NCBI GenBank assembly: GCA_937900465.1
Contig: CALCEJ010000155.1
Coordinates: 6,388-70,387 of the forward strand
Reading direction: 5' to 3'
Source: an uncultured Bacteroidales bacterium
GTDB lineage: Bacteria > Bacteroidota > Bacteroidia > Bacteroidales > UBA932
DNA length: 64,000 bases
This document shows positions 1 through 8,475 of the stretch, piece by piece. The translations under genes were made by a program, and so were the position numbers. The first letter of the stretch is position 1; the number at the start of each line of letters is the position of its first letter. The notes under the pieces were generated by a model, which was not told where the DNA came from, made no database searches, and worked only from the letters and a program-made list of their open reading frames with translations.

Positions 1-66
1 TTCGAGGTAACGTACAGAAGGGTCTTTACCAACGTTACCGATTAGCATTACTTTATTGAGACTCAT
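1..66 (-). CDS. ssb: Single-stranded DNA-binding protein, N-terminal fragment
   Basis: Only the first 22 codons lie in the window; the gene runs off the left edge. The ATG is the complement of 64-66 and the encoded start (MSLNKVMLIGNVGKDP...) matches the OB-fold beginning of bacterial SSB, with the LIGNVGKDP strand. SSB coats single-stranded DNA in replication, recombination and repair. Its 5' end faces the convergently placed 3' end of the downstream minus-strand flippase gene, so it belongs to a separate transcription unit. Identification rests on this short but characteristic segment. Confidence 0.85.
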   Translation of the reverse strand, partial: MSLNKVMLIGNVGKDPSVRYLE

Positions 67-115
67 AACGTTAAATATTTTTCCAAAGATACGGAAAAAT
101 AAAAAGACCCGCAAA

Positions 116-1117
116 CTATTTTTTTCTCAGCGACTCGTGGATATAGGCCTCGGTCCCAAGCAGGATCTGGGTAAGGACGTTCGTCTCGTGGGAGAGGGTT
201 GCGAAGAGGATTCCAGTGGTCTCAAAGGGCAGTCCGTAGATTGAGGAGATTCCGCTCGCAACAAGCCAGTGGAATGCGCCGAACCCGCCGGGGACAGGGA
301 CGACCGAACTGATGGACCCGATACAGGTAAGGAACAGGGCGTCAGCGGGTCCCAGCCCGTCGAGGGCCGGGATGGACTTCATCACGAAAAAGCTTGCCAT
401 CCAGTAGACGGTCCAAATCAGCGCCGTGTACAACAGGTACAGCCATCCGCTGCGGATATGGAATATGGATTTTACACCCTCGAAAGCCCTCGCGAGAAAG
501 TTCCAGACCGCATTCCAGAACTTGCCCCGCGCCCGGAATTTCCAGCAAAGGAAAATGAACAGGACGGCGATGGCGACGGCGGCAGCGGCAATGATGGCAA
601 GGGCGACACTGCCCTTCATCCTCGTGAAAACCGTCCTTTCAAGGAAGTCCCCGAACCTGTTCCACATCAATCCGAAAGTGATGATAATCAGCACTATCCC
701 TGCCGCGGTGTCGCACAGGCGGTCTGCAACCATGGACCCCAGGACCTTGTCAACCGGCGCGAGTTTCTTTCCTTCGCGGTCCAGGGCGGAATGCCTTGAG
801 ACGTAGGCGCAGCGGATGAATTCCCCCGCGCGGGGGACCACCATATTCGAGACCATACAGATTGCGTATGCATTGTAGCAGGTGATGCGTTTTGTGGACG
901 GGTCCAGCGTCAGAAGCTGCATCCTCCACCGGAGGCCCCTCAGAATCATTATGACGATCGCGCAACCCGCCGCCGGAAGCAGATACCACCATCGGCAGGT
1001 CCTGAGCCCATACAGGAACTCATTCCACTGTACTTCCCTGAAACAGAAATACAGCAGGAGCACCGCCACTGCCGCAAGGATCAGGCCCCGGAGGAAATCT
1101 TTTGCTTTCTTTTGCAT
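116..1117 (-). CDS. Flippase-like/lysylphosphatidylglycerol synthase-type integral membrane protein
   Basis: About 333 residues with roughly eight hydrophobic segments and the conserved features of the UPF0104/AglD flippase-like family: an early RGLRWR loop, a VPRAGEFIRC motif after the second or third membrane span, and a PVPGGFGAFHW motif near the C terminus. Family members are inner-membrane proteins linked to lipid or polyprenol-linked substrate handling; the substrate here cannot be told. I start at the ATG at 1117 rather than the upstream TTG, because a TATCTTTG -7 box (minus strand, 1134-1127) lies only nine bases upstream, which would make the mRNA almost leaderless. It is divergent from the PfkB kinase gene. 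Confidence 0.8.
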   Translation of the reverse strand: MQKKAKDFLRGLILAAVAVLLLYFCFREVQWNEFLYGLRTCRWWYLLPAAGCAIVIMILRGLRWRMQLLTLDPSTKRITCYNAYAICMVSNMVVPRAGEFIRCAYVSRHSALDREGKKLAPVDKVLGSMVADRLCDTAAGIVLIIITFGLMWNRFGDFLERTVFTRMKGSVALAIIAAAAVAIAVLFIFLCWKFRARGKFWNAVWNFLARAFEGVKSIFHIRSGWLYLLYTALIWTVYWMASFFVMKSIPALDGLGPADALFLTCIGSISSVVPVPGGFGAFHWLVASGISSIYGLPFETTGILFATLSHETNVLTQILLGTEAYIHESLRKK

Positions 1118-1126
1118 ACCGAAGGA

Positions 1127-1134
1127 CAAAGATA
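1127..1134 (-). promoter_or_regulatory. -7 box for the flippase-like gene
   Basis: TATCTTTG on the minus strand matches the Bacteroidota TAnnTTTG -7 consensus. It ends nine bases before the chosen ATG, so the transcript would have almost no leader. No clear -33 TTTG was seen. Confidence 0.5.
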
Positions 1135-1156
1135 GTGTAAAATCCCCAAAATTGGT

Positions 1157-1164
1157 TATATTTG
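1157..1164 (+). promoter_or_regulatory. -7 box for the PfkB kinase gene
   Basis: TATATTTG fits TAnnTTTG and lies 28 bases before the ATG at 1193. With the divergent box at 1127-1134 it forms a compact back-to-back promoter pair. Confidence 0.45.
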
Positions 1165-1192
1165 TACTTCACAACAACCCCAACCAAAAGTG

Positions 1193-2185
1193 ATGAAATC
1201 CATTCTTGCAATCGGCAACGCCCTGACTGACATCCTTGCTGTCCTTCCGGACGACACCCTCCTCAAAGAATATCATCTTCCCCGCGGCAGTATGCAGCAC
1301 GTGGATATGGAAACGGGAGACAGGATTTGGGAGGCCCTCAAGCAGGTGGGCGTGAAGTATGTCCCCGGAGGATCCGCAGCAAACACCATTACCTGTACGT
1401 CCATCTTCGGAATGCCTTCCGGCTTTCTTGGAAAGATAGGTGACGATGACCTCGGAAACCTCTTCAAGAGCACAATGGAGCAGTATGGCGTCAAGGCGAA
1501 TATGCTTTACAGCCAGAAATCTTCCGGGCGGTGTATGGTCTTCATCACCGGGGCCAATGCTGAACGGACTTTCGCGGATTATATGGGCGCGACCCTTGAG
1601 CTGGGGCCGGAAGACCTGAAGCCGGAGTATTTCGAAGGCTACGACTATTTCCACATCGAGGGCTACCTCGTCCAGAATCAGGATCTTATCTCCCGTGCCG
1701 CCCAGCTCGCAAAGGCCGCCGGATGCATCATCTCGATCGATATGGCCTCCTACAACGTCGTAGAGTCCAACAATGCCTTTTTCCACAACCTCGTTGACAA
1801 GTACGTAGATATCGTCTTCGCGAATGAGACGGAGGCCCGCGCCTTCTCGAAGATGGAGCCCCGCGAAGCCCTCGATGACCTTGCGGCCCGCTGCGAGATC
1901 GCTGTCGTAAAGGTCGGAAAAGACGGGTCTATGGTCAAAAGCGGTAACGAATACCACTTCATCGAGTCCTGGCCCGCCACGCCCGTCGACGCGACTGGCG
2001 CCGGCGACACCTATGCCGCCGGCTTCCTTTATGCCCATTCGCTGGGGATGCCCCTTCGCGTCTGCGGCGAAGTCGGGTCCATCATTGCGGCGAAGGTCGT
2101 GGAAGTCATCGGCACAAAAATCGACATCCCCCGCTGGAAGGACGCCAAGCAGGAAATACGTGAACTCATTGCCGCAAATTCCTGA
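1193..2185 (+). CDS. PfkB-family carbohydrate/nucleoside kinase (adenosine kinase-like)
   Basis: 330 residues, normal for the ribokinase/PfkB family. Visible motifs are the N-terminal GNALTDIL strand, the substrate-side PGGSAANT signature, and the C-terminal DATGAGDTYAAGF signature that holds the catalytic Asp and the anion hole. The family phosphorylates sugars or nucleosides with ATP. Bacteroidales homologues of this length are usually annotated adenosine kinase or PfkB sugar kinase; the exact substrate is not decided by the motifs. The ATG at 1193 is preferred over the GTG directly upstream. The stop codon overlaps the next start by one base (TGATG), so the next gene is translationally linked. 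Confidence 0.85.
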   Translation: MKSILAIGNALTDILAVLPDDTLLKEYHLPRGSMQHVDMETGDRIWEALKQVGVKYVPGGSAANTITCTSIFGMPSGFLGKIGDDDLGNLFKSTMEQYGVKANMLYSQKSSGRCMVFITGANAERTFADYMGATLELGPEDLKPEYFEGYDYFHIEGYLVQNQDLISRAAQLAKAAGCIISIDMASYNVVESNNAFFHNLVDKYVDIVFANETEARAFSKMEPREALDDLAARCEIAVVKVGKDGSMVKSGNEYHFIESWPATPVDATGAGDTYAAGFLYAHSLGMPLRVCGEVGSIIAAKVVEVIGTKIDIPRWKDAKQEIRELIAANS

Positions 2186-2712
2186 TGTTCAAGCCTTTAA
2201 AAGGATTATTCCGCCGCTACAGCCTCCGAAAGAACGCATCTTCCGAGCCAACGGGAATCCATCCCCTCGGGTCCATACGTAGCGTCGTTGCGCTTGTCGA
2301 CGTGGAAGACACGACTTTTGACGAGTGTAAGAATGCGCTCAATGCCTTTTTTCGGGAGCGTGGAATAAAGGGAGACATCTTCTTCTTCGATTTCCGCCGC
2401 CTTACGGAAGGTGAGCGTCTCATTACCAGTATCAAGACGACGGTCCTCAGGAAGGACCTCAACTGGTACGGCCGTCCCTCGGACGAGAAGGTCCAGCTTA
2501 TGCTTCAGGGAGAGCCCGATATGCTCCTGTCGCTGATTCCTTCCGCCGGCTTCCCCGTAGAATATGTGGCGTCGTGCTCCAGGGCGCGTTTCAAGGTCGG
2601 GCGCGAACAGCTTCCGGGCGGGGTTTTCGACATTGTGGTCAGCGGCACTTCGGACGCCTCGCAGCTGGATGTATTCAACTGGATGGTAAAAATACTCGAC
2701 ACTATAGAATGA
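2185..2712 (+). CDS. Conserved Bacteroidales protein (DUF6913-like)
   Basis: 175 residues, no signal peptide or membrane segment. It has a basic N terminus (KPLKGLFRRYSLRK) followed by a mixed alpha/beta domain with an FFFDFRRL strand and a GEPDMLLSL segment. It resembles the conserved Bacteroidales family placed in DUF6913, usually a single-copy housekeeping-type gene without known function. It begins in the stop codon of the PfkB kinase and ends in an ATGA overlap with the membrane protein downstream, so the three genes form one operon. The family assignment is from recall of sequence pattern. Confidence 0.6.
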   Translation: MFKPLKGLFRRYSLRKNASSEPTGIHPLGSIRSVVALVDVEDTTFDECKNALNAFFRERGIKGDIFFFDFRRLTEGERLITSIKTTVLRKDLNWYGRPSDEKVQLMLQGEPDMLLSLIPSAGFPVEYVASCSRARFKVGREQLPGGVFDIVVSGTSDASQLDVFNWMVKILDTIE

Positions 2713-3191
2713 AGACTCTCTGGCACTACATAATCGTATTCTTGATTTCGATGGTCCCCCTTATCGAACTCCGCGGCGCAATTCCTTATGCCGTGGGCTT
2801 CGGGCTTGACATCGTTCCGGCCATAATCATCTCCGTCCTTGGAAATATGATTCCGGTTCCTTTCATTTTCCTTTTCGCAAGAAAGGTTCTCCTGTGGGGA
2901 AAGGACAAGAAGATCATAGGCGGCTTTTTCACCTGGTGCCTTGAAAAGGGCGAAAAAGGCGGAAGGAAGCTCGAGGCCAAGGCCGGCCGCGGCCTGTACT
3001 GGGCGCTGCTTCTGTTTGTGGGCATCCCTGTTCCGGGGACCGGCGCCTGGACCGGCACCCTCGCCGCCAGTATTCTCAATATGGACTTTAAAAAGAGTGT
3101 CCTGTTCGTTCTCCTAGGGGTCCTTCTAGCCGGTACGATTATGCTCGCCGCTTCCCTTGGCGTATTCGGAGCGATTCAGCTTGTGAAATAG
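2709..3191 (+). CDS. Small multidrug export family membrane protein (COG2426-like)
   Basis: 160 residues with about four hydrophobic spans and the family hallmarks: an N-terminal PLIELRGAIPYA motif, a GNMIPVPFIFLFAR segment and the PGTGAWTG loop. These match the Sm_multidrug_ex family, whose transport role is inferred by name rather than proven. The ATG at 2709 overlaps the preceding stop (ATGA), supporting this start over the longer frame opening at 2574. It is the last gene of the operon; its stop abuts a displaced remnant of xth. Confidence 0.8.
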   Translation: MKTLWHYIIVFLISMVPLIELRGAIPYAVGFGLDIVPAIIISVLGNMIPVPFIFLFARKVLLWGKDKKIIGGFFTWCLEKGEKGGRKLEAKAGRGLYWALLLFVGIPVPGTGAWTGTLAASILNMDFKKSVLFVLLGVLLAGTIMLAASLGVFGAIQLVK

Positions 3192-3204
3192 TTATTCCGC
3201 CCCC

Positions 3205-3245
3205 AGCACCAGCTCCACCGGACAATGGTCGGAGCCGAAGATTTC
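3205..3245. repeat. Left copy of a 41-bp direct repeat: original xth 3' tail
   Basis: These 41 bases are identical to 4004-4044. Read on the minus strand they encode the Xth C terminus EIFGSDHCPVELVL, and here the frame continues with GAE and a stop (3192-3194). This looks like the ancestral end of xth, now cut off by the inserted gene at 3248-3802. Confidence 0.85.
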
Positions 3246-3247
3246 TC

Positions 3248-3802
3248 TTACAAACAAATAGTCAGACAAGCTTTTATCCCCGTCGACCATTGCGCCTCCC
3301 TATACAAGGATGCAAGACCGACTGAGATATTTGTATTCCGCCACAGGTTTACTCCCAAGCCTGGACAAACACAGGAATAAGTCCTCCAGTATGGTGGAGA
3401 TTGCAATTCCCCTGTCTGGAAATACACTTCATCAGCATTAACCTTATAAAAATACTGCAAACCAAGCTGGCCTTCAACAAAGAGGAACAATCTGCGTCTT
3501 TCCGAAAAAAAGATATATCCTTTACCATAAAGATGCATTGGAATAGAATGCCTGCTGGCAGGATAAGCATTCCACGTTTCGACCCCATAACCGGCCCCCA
3601 GGCCGGCAACGACATCCTTGAAACGAACCCCCGTATTTAATGTATTAACGCTGTGAGGGATAAAAACCTGGGTTTGTGCAGATACCTCCAAAAACAAGTT
3701 CCTATCTTTATGATTATCTTGAGAATAGGCTTCAATTTCGGATAATGATGCACATACGATTGCAAAGATTGCAAGGGCAGCGAATGACAATATCTTTTTC
3801 AT
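3248..3802 (-). CDS. Secreted outer-membrane-like protein of unknown function, inserted in the xth tail
   Basis: 184 residues from the ATG at 3802. An N-terminal signal peptide (KKILSFAALAIFAIVCASLS) is followed by an alternating aromatic/glycine pattern (FVEGQLGLQYFY, GLGVNLW, ISVGLASLY) typical of a small beta-barrel or DUF3575-like porin fold. The C terminus ends in an amphipathic strand. Codon use is poorer in G/C-ending codons than the neighbouring core genes, and the gene lies exactly between two copies of a 41-bp xth repeat, so it is an acquired single-gene insert. I do not recognise the family. Confidence 0.55.
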   Translation of the reverse strand: MKKILSFAALAIFAIVCASLSEIEAYSQDNHKDRNLFLEVSAQTQVFIPHSVNTLNTGVRFKDVVAGLGAGYGVETWNAYPASRHSIPMHLYGKGYIFFSERRRLFLFVEGQLGLQYFYKVNADEVYFQTGELQSPPYWRTYSCVCPGLGVNLWRNTNISVGLASLYREAQWSTGIKACLTICL

Positions 3803-3929
3803 ACCTAATGCTTTATAAAACAACGACACGTAAATCTACTCATTATTTTTAAAACTCCAATAGTTTTAATTCCTGACGTTGTCCTATGCGCTGCCGCGGG
3901 AGCATAAGCATATGTGGTGCTTCAGTTAA

Positions 3930-3981
3930 TTTTAGACGGGTGCCCAAGTTTCTCATTTTTAACTTAGGCACCCGTCTAAAA
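3930..3981. repeat. Long inverted repeat at the edge of the inserted gene
   Basis: Two 21-base arms (3930-3950 and 3961-3981) with a single G:T mismatch surround a 10-base loop; the stem core is ACGGGTGCC/GGCACCCGT flanked by TTTTAG/CTAAAA. There is no run of Ts after either arm, so a standard terminator is unlikely. It lies just inside the right copy of the 41-bp xth repeat and may be an end of the inserted unit. Confidence 0.7.
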
Positions 3982-3999
3982 CACTAGAAGACTATATTT

Positions 4000-4746
4000 C
4001 TATAGCACCAGCTCCACCGGACAATGGTCGGAGCCGAAGATTTCGTTGTGGATTTCCGTCCGGGCGATCCGGGGACGGAGACGGTCTGAGACGATGAAAT
4101 AGTCGATACGCCACCCCGCATTCCTTGCCCTCGCGTTCATCCGGTAACTCCACCAGGAGTACTTCACCTCATCCGGATGCTGATACCGCCAGGTGTCCGT
4201 GAAGCCTGCGGCGAGAAGCGCCGTGAACTTTTCCCGCTCCTCGTCGGAGAATCCCGCATTGAAGTGATTAGTCGCAGGGTTCTTAAGGTCAATCTCCTCG
4301 TGAGCGACGTTAAGGTCACCGCAGAAAACGACGGGTTTCACCCTGTCGAGGCCCATAAGGTAAGCCCTCATATCATCCTCCCACTGCATCCTGTATCCAA
4401 GCCGCCTCAGCTCATCCTGAGAGTTCGGAACATAGGCGCAGACAAGGTAGAAGTCCTCCATCTCAAGGGTTATCGCACGTCCCTCGTGATCGTGGATATC
4501 TATTCCTATCCCATAACGGACGGAAAGAGGATGATGCTTCGTATAGACCGCAGTCCCGCTGTATCCCTTTTTCTCCGCGAAGTTCCAGTAGCTTTCATAG
4601 CCTCGGAACTCGAGATCCAGCTGTCCCTCCTGCATCTTCGTCTCCTGAAGGCAGAAAAAGTCAGCGTCAAACTCAGAAAAGACACCGGCAAAGCCCTTCC
4701 CCACGACAGCGCGGAGACCGTTTACATTCCACGAAATGAATTTCAT
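4000..4746 (-). CDS. xth: Exodeoxyribonuclease III (AP endonuclease)
   Basis: 248 residues of the EEP/ExoIII fold. Visible motifs: N-terminal KFISWNVNGLR, FCLQETK (metal-binding Glu), VCAYVPNS, FCGDLNVAH (catalytic Asp/Asn), and the C-terminal DYFIVSDRL and GSDHCPVEL with the active-site Asp-His. It removes abasic sites and degrades 3' ends in base-excision repair. The start lies one base after the cysS stop, so it is in the cysS operon. The last three residues seen at the 3192-3245 remnant (GAE) are missing here because the inserted DNA supplies an early stop; the enzyme should be functional. Confidence 0.93.
   Translation of the reverse strand: MKFISWNVNGLRAVVGKGFAGVFSEFDADFFCLQETKMQEGQLDLEFRGYESYWNFAEKKGYSGTAVYTKHHPLSVRYGIGIDIHDHEGRAITLEMEDFYLVCAYVPNSQDELRRLGYRMQWEDDMRAYLMGLDRVKPVVFCGDLNVAHEEIDLKNPATNHFNAGFSDEEREKFTALLAAGFTDTWRYQHPDEVKYSWWSYRMNARARNAGWRIDYFIVSDRLRPRIARTEIHNEIFGSDHCPVELVL
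4004..4044. repeat. Right copy of the 41-bp direct repeat inside the working xth gene
   Basis: Identical to 3205-3245. It is the functional 3' end of xth; the base beyond it comes from the insert and gives a TAG stop. Together the copies bracket about 760 bp holding one gene and one hairpin. Confidence 0.85.
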
Positions 4747-4747
4747 A

Positions 4748-6259
4748 TTATTCCAGGTTCCAGGTACTTCCTTCCTTGGTGTCCTTCACAGTGATTCCCA
4801 CTGAGGCAAGAAGGTCACGGATACGGTCGCTCTCCGCCCAGTTCTTTTCCTCACGGACCTTCCTGCGGTTTTCAAGGACAATCTGCATCGCCCCGTCAAG
4901 GGCTTTCTGATACTTGTCGCTTCCTCCTGCCGCATCCTCGTCACTGAGCCCCAGCACTCCCCCGACGATTTCGTCGAACAGCTGTTTGAACGAGGCCTTG
5001 TCAGCCTCCGACAGGTTTCCTGCATTAATGAGTTTCACCGCTTCAAAAAGATGGGCTATCGCAACGGGGGTATTCATATCATCGCACAGCGCATCCATCA
5101 CGGCCTCGTAAATGCGTCCGGCCTCGCCGGAAGGGGAGACCCCTTCCGGAGCATTTGCCCGGATAGGGTCACGAAGCGACGCGGAGGAAGGGGTCTCCCC
5201 TTCCGGCGAAACGGCGCGCCAGGCGTCCATCATACGCTTGTACCCCTTCTCCGCAGCGGCGAGAGCTTCATTGGAGAAGTCAAGGGTGCTGCGGTAATGG
5301 GCCTGAAGGATGAAGAAACGGATGGTCATCGGGGAATAAGCGCGCTCGAGCTTGGGATGATTTCCGGAGAAGAGTTCCGGAAGGGTGATGAAGTTCCCGA
5401 GGGACTTCCCCATCTTCTGGCCGTTTATGGTGATCATATTGTTGTGGACCCAGTAGTGAACGCCCTGGGTTCCGCGGGAAGCCTGGTTCTGGGCTATTTC
5501 GCACTCGTGATGAGGGAACATCAGGTCCATTCCGCCGCCGTGGATGTCAAATTCCCGGCCAAGATATTTCTCGCCCATCACTGAGCACTCCAAATGCCAT
5601 CCCGGGAAGCCTTCGCCCCAGGGAGAAGGCCAGCGCATAATGTGCTCCGGCTCCGCTTTTTTCCAAAGTGCGAAGTCATAGGGAGCCTTCTTGTCAGACT
5701 GACCGTCAAGAGAGCGGGTCCCTTCAAGCGTCGCCTCAAGGGTGCGTCCGGAAAGGACTCCGTAATGGAAGTCATCGTTGTATTTTTCGACGTCGAAATA
5801 GACGGACCCGTTACTCTCGTAGGCATAACCGGCTTCGAGTATCTTTTTGATAGCCTCGATCTGCTCGATGATATGGCCGGAGGCACGGGGCTCTATGGAC
5901 GGAGACTCGCATCCCAGAAGGCGCATAGCCTCGTGATAGCGTTCAGTGTAGTACTGAACGACCTCCATAGGCTCGAGCTGCTCCAGACGGGCTTTCTTCG
6001 CGATCTTGTCCTCGCCTTCGTCCGCATCGTGCTCGAGATGGCCCACATCCGTGATGTTGCGCACATAACGGACCTTGTACCCCAAATACTTCAGGAGGCG
6101 GAAAAGGACGTCATAAGTAACGCCCGGACGGGCGTGTCCCAGATGAGCGTCACCATAGACCGTGGGGCCGCAGACGTACATTCCGACGTGGCCGGGATTC
6201 ACCGGGACAAACAGTTCCTTGCTCCTTGAGAGCGTATTTGTAAGATACAAGGGTCTCAT
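4748..6259 (-). CDS. cysS: Cysteinyl-tRNA synthetase with an in-frame palindromic insert
   Basis: 503 residues, a class I synthetase that charges tRNA-Cys. Zinc ligands and signatures are visible: [16 protein letters not shown] (Cys and HIGH-type motif), [14 protein letters not shown] and the KMGKSLGN form of KMSKS. About 30 residues around 350-380, containing SPEGETPSS and [12 protein letters not shown], come from a palindromic DNA element (5124-5209) in the linker between the catalytic part and the DALR-type helical domain. The reading frame is kept and both flanks match the family, so the gene is intact. xth follows one base after the stop. Confidence 0.95.
   Translation of the reverse strand: MRPLYLTNTLSRSKELFVPVNPGHVGMYVCGPTVYGDAHLGHARPGVTYDVLFRLLKYLGYKVRYVRNITDVGHLEHDADEGEDKIAKKARLEQLEPMEVVQYYTERYHEAMRLLGCESPSIEPRASGHIIEQIEAIKKILEAGYAYESNGSVYFDVEKYNDDFHYGVLSGRTLEATLEGTRSLDGQSDKKAPYDFALWKKAEPEHIMRWPSPWGEGFPGWHLECSVMGEKYLGREFDIHGGGMDLMFPHHECEIAQNQASRGTQGVHYWVHNNMITINGQKMGKSLGNFITLPELFSGNHPKLERAYSPMTIRFFILQAHYRSTLDFSNEALAAAEKGYKRMMDAWRAVSPEGETPSSASLRDPIRANAPEGVSPSGEAGRIYEAVMDALCDDMNTPVAIAHLFEAVKLINAGNLSEADKASFKQLFDEIVGGVLGLSDEDAAGGSDKYQKALDGAMQIVLENRRKVREEKNWAESDRIRDLLASVGITVKDTKEGSTWNLE
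5124..5209. repeat. Palindromic element inserted in frame in cysS
   Basis: Two perfect 24-base inverted arms (5124-5147, 5186-5209) are separated by 38 bases. Each arm holds its own hairpin, GGAAGGGG-3 nt-CCCCTTCC. The 86 bases add about 29 codons to cysS without breaking the frame, in a length-variable linker, as known for Rickettsia palindromic elements. No second copy was seen in this window. Confidence 0.8.
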
Positions 6260-6265
6260 ATGGAC

Positions 6266-7528
6266 TTATTTACGTGCTTTGTTTCTTTTGACTCTGACCG
6301 CTTTTGACGAGGCGGAAGGGGTGCTGAGGATAGAAGCGGAGCCGTCGATTGTAACGGTGCTCTTGCCGTAGTTGCCGGTGAGATTCAGGTCATCGTCCAG
6401 ACCTACGATATAGAACTCGTAGCTTCCGTTGTCGATAACGTTGTAGGAATCATAGTCCTCCGGTCCTTCGTAGTACCATCCGTAGGATACGTTATACCAG
6501 GCAATGTCGATGAGCTCTTCTTCGAGGCTTTCATAGCCGTATTCGCCTTCCGTGTCAGCGAAATCGAAGGTGAAATAGTTGTCTGTAACGTTCTCGACGA
6601 TGATGATGTCATATTCTTCTCCGTCTTCGGAGTCACGGCCTCCGTAGTAAGCTTTCCACTCCGACTGTAACGTAAGGGGGCCGGTAAGGACGGGATCATA
6701 ATCGTCGTCATCGCCGCTGTCGCCGCCTTCGCCGCCATCAATTTCCGGAAGGACAATGTCGACGGCGCCGTACCGTCCGGTCGCATTTCCTTCAGCATCG
6801 AACTCAAGGATGTACAGCGTTGTGGGACCGGCGTCATAATAAGATGCATAATAAGAGTCTTCCGAGGATGAGAAGAGAACGTCCGAAATGTCGTCACCGG
6901 CTTCCAGCGATTCTTTTATCTCGGCGGAATAATCCTCAAGGAGGGCCTTCAGGGAACCGTCATAGTAATTCTCGAGTTCCTCATCCGTATATGTTTCCAA
7001 CCAGAAGTATTTGATTCCGGGAACTGTCGGGTTTACGAAAAAGTATGCGTAGCCTCCGTAAATAAAGGGATCACCGTCGACGCTTGCCGTCCAATCCTTC
7101 ATATAGGTAAGGCCTTCTTCAACAGTGCCGTTGCCTCCTCCATTGGCTTTAGCCTCATAGACAAGGGTGACCTTTGAAAGGGCAGGATTGATCTCCGCGT
7201 CTCCCGCCACGTCAGAAATCATAATGGTGACGCTCGCATCCTCTCCGGGGGTGATTTTAACATCGAAGGGAGTAAGGGCGCCGGTAACGGAGACGACCTC
7301 GGGGAACGACACATCCGCCTTGGAAAGGGACGAAGAAGGGTCCAGCGCAAGCTGGACTATAATGTCAGACCCCCTGTCTCCGGAAACTACTATCTGGACA
7401 GACGCCACTCCGTTATCATCGAATTTTCCGCCTCCGACAAGGCTTACCGATGCCAGCTCCTTTTTGCAGGATACAAGACCGGAGAGTATCGCCATCATTG
7501 CGAAGAATAAATTGACCGTTTTTCTCAT
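6266..7528 (-). CDS. Large acidic lipoprotein of unknown function
   Basis: 420 residues from the ATG at 7528. The signal peptide ends in a lipobox (LSGLVSC) followed by KKE, so it is lipid-anchored and probably surface exposed. An early beta-sandwich-like region (residues about 20-130) is followed by two similar Tyr/Asp/Glu-rich halves, each with a TGxYG strand (TGRYGAVDI and TGNYGKSTV), suggesting an internal duplication, split by an acidic GDSGDDDDYD linker. The C terminus is basic (VRVKRNKARK). The lipoprotein at 8428-9651 shares the overall plan, including the basic tail. Function unknown; carbohydrate or protein binding is only a guess. Confidence 0.6.
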   Translation of the reverse strand: MRKTVNLFFAMMAILSGLVSCKKELASVSLVGGGKFDDNGVASVQIVVSGDRGSDIIVQLALDPSSSLSKADVSFPEVVSVTGALTPFDVKITPGEDASVTIMISDVAGDAEINPALSKVTLVYEAKANGGGNGTVEEGLTYMKDWTASVDGDPFIYGGYAYFFVNPTVPGIKYFWLETYTDEELENYYDGSLKALLEDYSAEIKESLEAGDDISDVLFSSSEDSYYASYYDAGPTTLYILEFDAEGNATGRYGAVDIVLPEIDGGEGGDSGDDDDYDPVLTGPLTLQSEWKAYYGGRDSEDGEEYDIIIVENVTDNYFTFDFADTEGEYGYESLEEELIDIAWYNVSYGWYYEGPEDYDSYNVIDNGSYEFYIVGLDDDLNLTGNYGKSTVTIDGSASILSTPSASSKAVRVKRNKARK

Positions 7529-7590
7529 ATTCTTATATTTTGATTGAGCGCCAAATTTCGTAAAATTCTCCGGTCTATCCAAATTTTAAC

Positions 7591-7598
7591 TAACTTTG
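7591..7598 (+). promoter_or_regulatory. -7 box for folD
   Basis: TAACTTTG fits TAnnTTTG and ends seven bases before the folD ATG at 7606, so transcription would begin at or next to the start codon (leaderless mRNA). Confidence 0.55.
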
Positions 7599-7605
7599 CT
7601 CCATT

Positions 7606-8475
7606 ATGAATATCATTGACGGAAAAGCGATAAGCGCAAAGCTGAAGGCAAAGGTCGCAGAAGGCGTCCGGGAACTCAGGGAAAAATATGGGCGGGAGCC
7701 TCATCTTGCGGTGATCCGGGTCGGCGAAGACCCCGCAAGCGTAGTCTATGTCAGAAACAAGGCAAGGGCGTGCGAAGAGGTGGGCATAAAGAACACTACG
7801 ATCGTCCTTGACGAGAAGACTTCGGAAGAGGACCTTCTCCTTACGGTCAGGCGGCTGAATGCCGACGATGGCGTTGACGGCATCCTCGTCCAGCTTCCGC
7901 TTCCGGAAGGGATCAGCGAGGAAAAGGTCATCGACACTATCGACCGCTCCAAAGACGTCGACGGATTCCATCCTTACAATGTCGCCGGGCTCTGGCAGAA
8001 AACCCCTCATATGTCCCCCTGCACCCCCAAGGGAATAATGAAACTCCTCGAGGCTTCGGGAGTGGACCCCAAGGGAAAAAGGGCCGTCGTAATCGGCCGG
8101 AGCAATATCGTGGGCCTTCCGGTCGCGAAGATGCTCCTTGACGCGAATGCTACCGTCACTGTTTGTCACACCCGCACCGTAGACCTTCCTTCCGTCACAA
8201 GGAGCGCTGAGATCCTTGTCGTCGCTGCCGGGAAGGCGAAGATGGTCACCGGAGACATGGTCTCCCCCGGATGCGTCGTGATCGACGTCGGAATGGACCG
8301 GGATCCCGAGACAAACAAATTGTGCGGCGATGTCGATTTCGACACCGTCGCACCTGAAGCCGCCTTCATCACTCCGGTTCCCGGAGGAGTCGGGCCTATG
8401 ACTATCGCCTGCCTGATGGAGAATACGCTAGAGTGCGCGAGAGCCCGCCTTGACGGCGCGGACCGTTCTCTCTGA
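7606..8475 (+). CDS. folD: Bifunctional methylenetetrahydrofolate dehydrogenase/cyclohydrolase
   Basis: 289 residues, normal length. It interconverts methylene-, methenyl- and formyl-tetrahydrofolate using NADP. Motifs: [13 protein letters not shown] (catalytic Tyr and Lys), [20 protein letters not shown], the Rossmann stretch [14 protein letters not shown], and the C-terminal [12 protein letters not shown] monocistronic unit with its own very close -7 box. Its 3' end overlaps the convergent lipoprotein gene by 48 bases. Confidence 0.96.
   Translation: MNIIDGKAISAKLKAKVAEGVRELREKYGREPHLAVIRVGEDPASVVYVRNKARACEEVGIKNTTIVLDEKTSEEDLLLTVRRLNADDGVDGILVQLPLPEGISEEKVIDTIDRSKDVDGFHPYNVAGLWQKTPHMSPCTPKGIMKLLEASGVDPKGKRAVVIGRSNIVGLPVAKMLLDANATVTVCHTRTVDLPSVTRSAEILVVAAGKAKMVTGDMVSPGCVVIDVGMDRDPETNKLCGDVDFDTVAPEAAFITPVPGGVGPMTIACLMENTLECARARLDGADRSL

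Noticed and set aside
3930..3981. Rho-independent terminator of xth
   Set aside because: The stem is long and near perfect, but neither strand has a run of Ts after it; kept as an inverted repeat.
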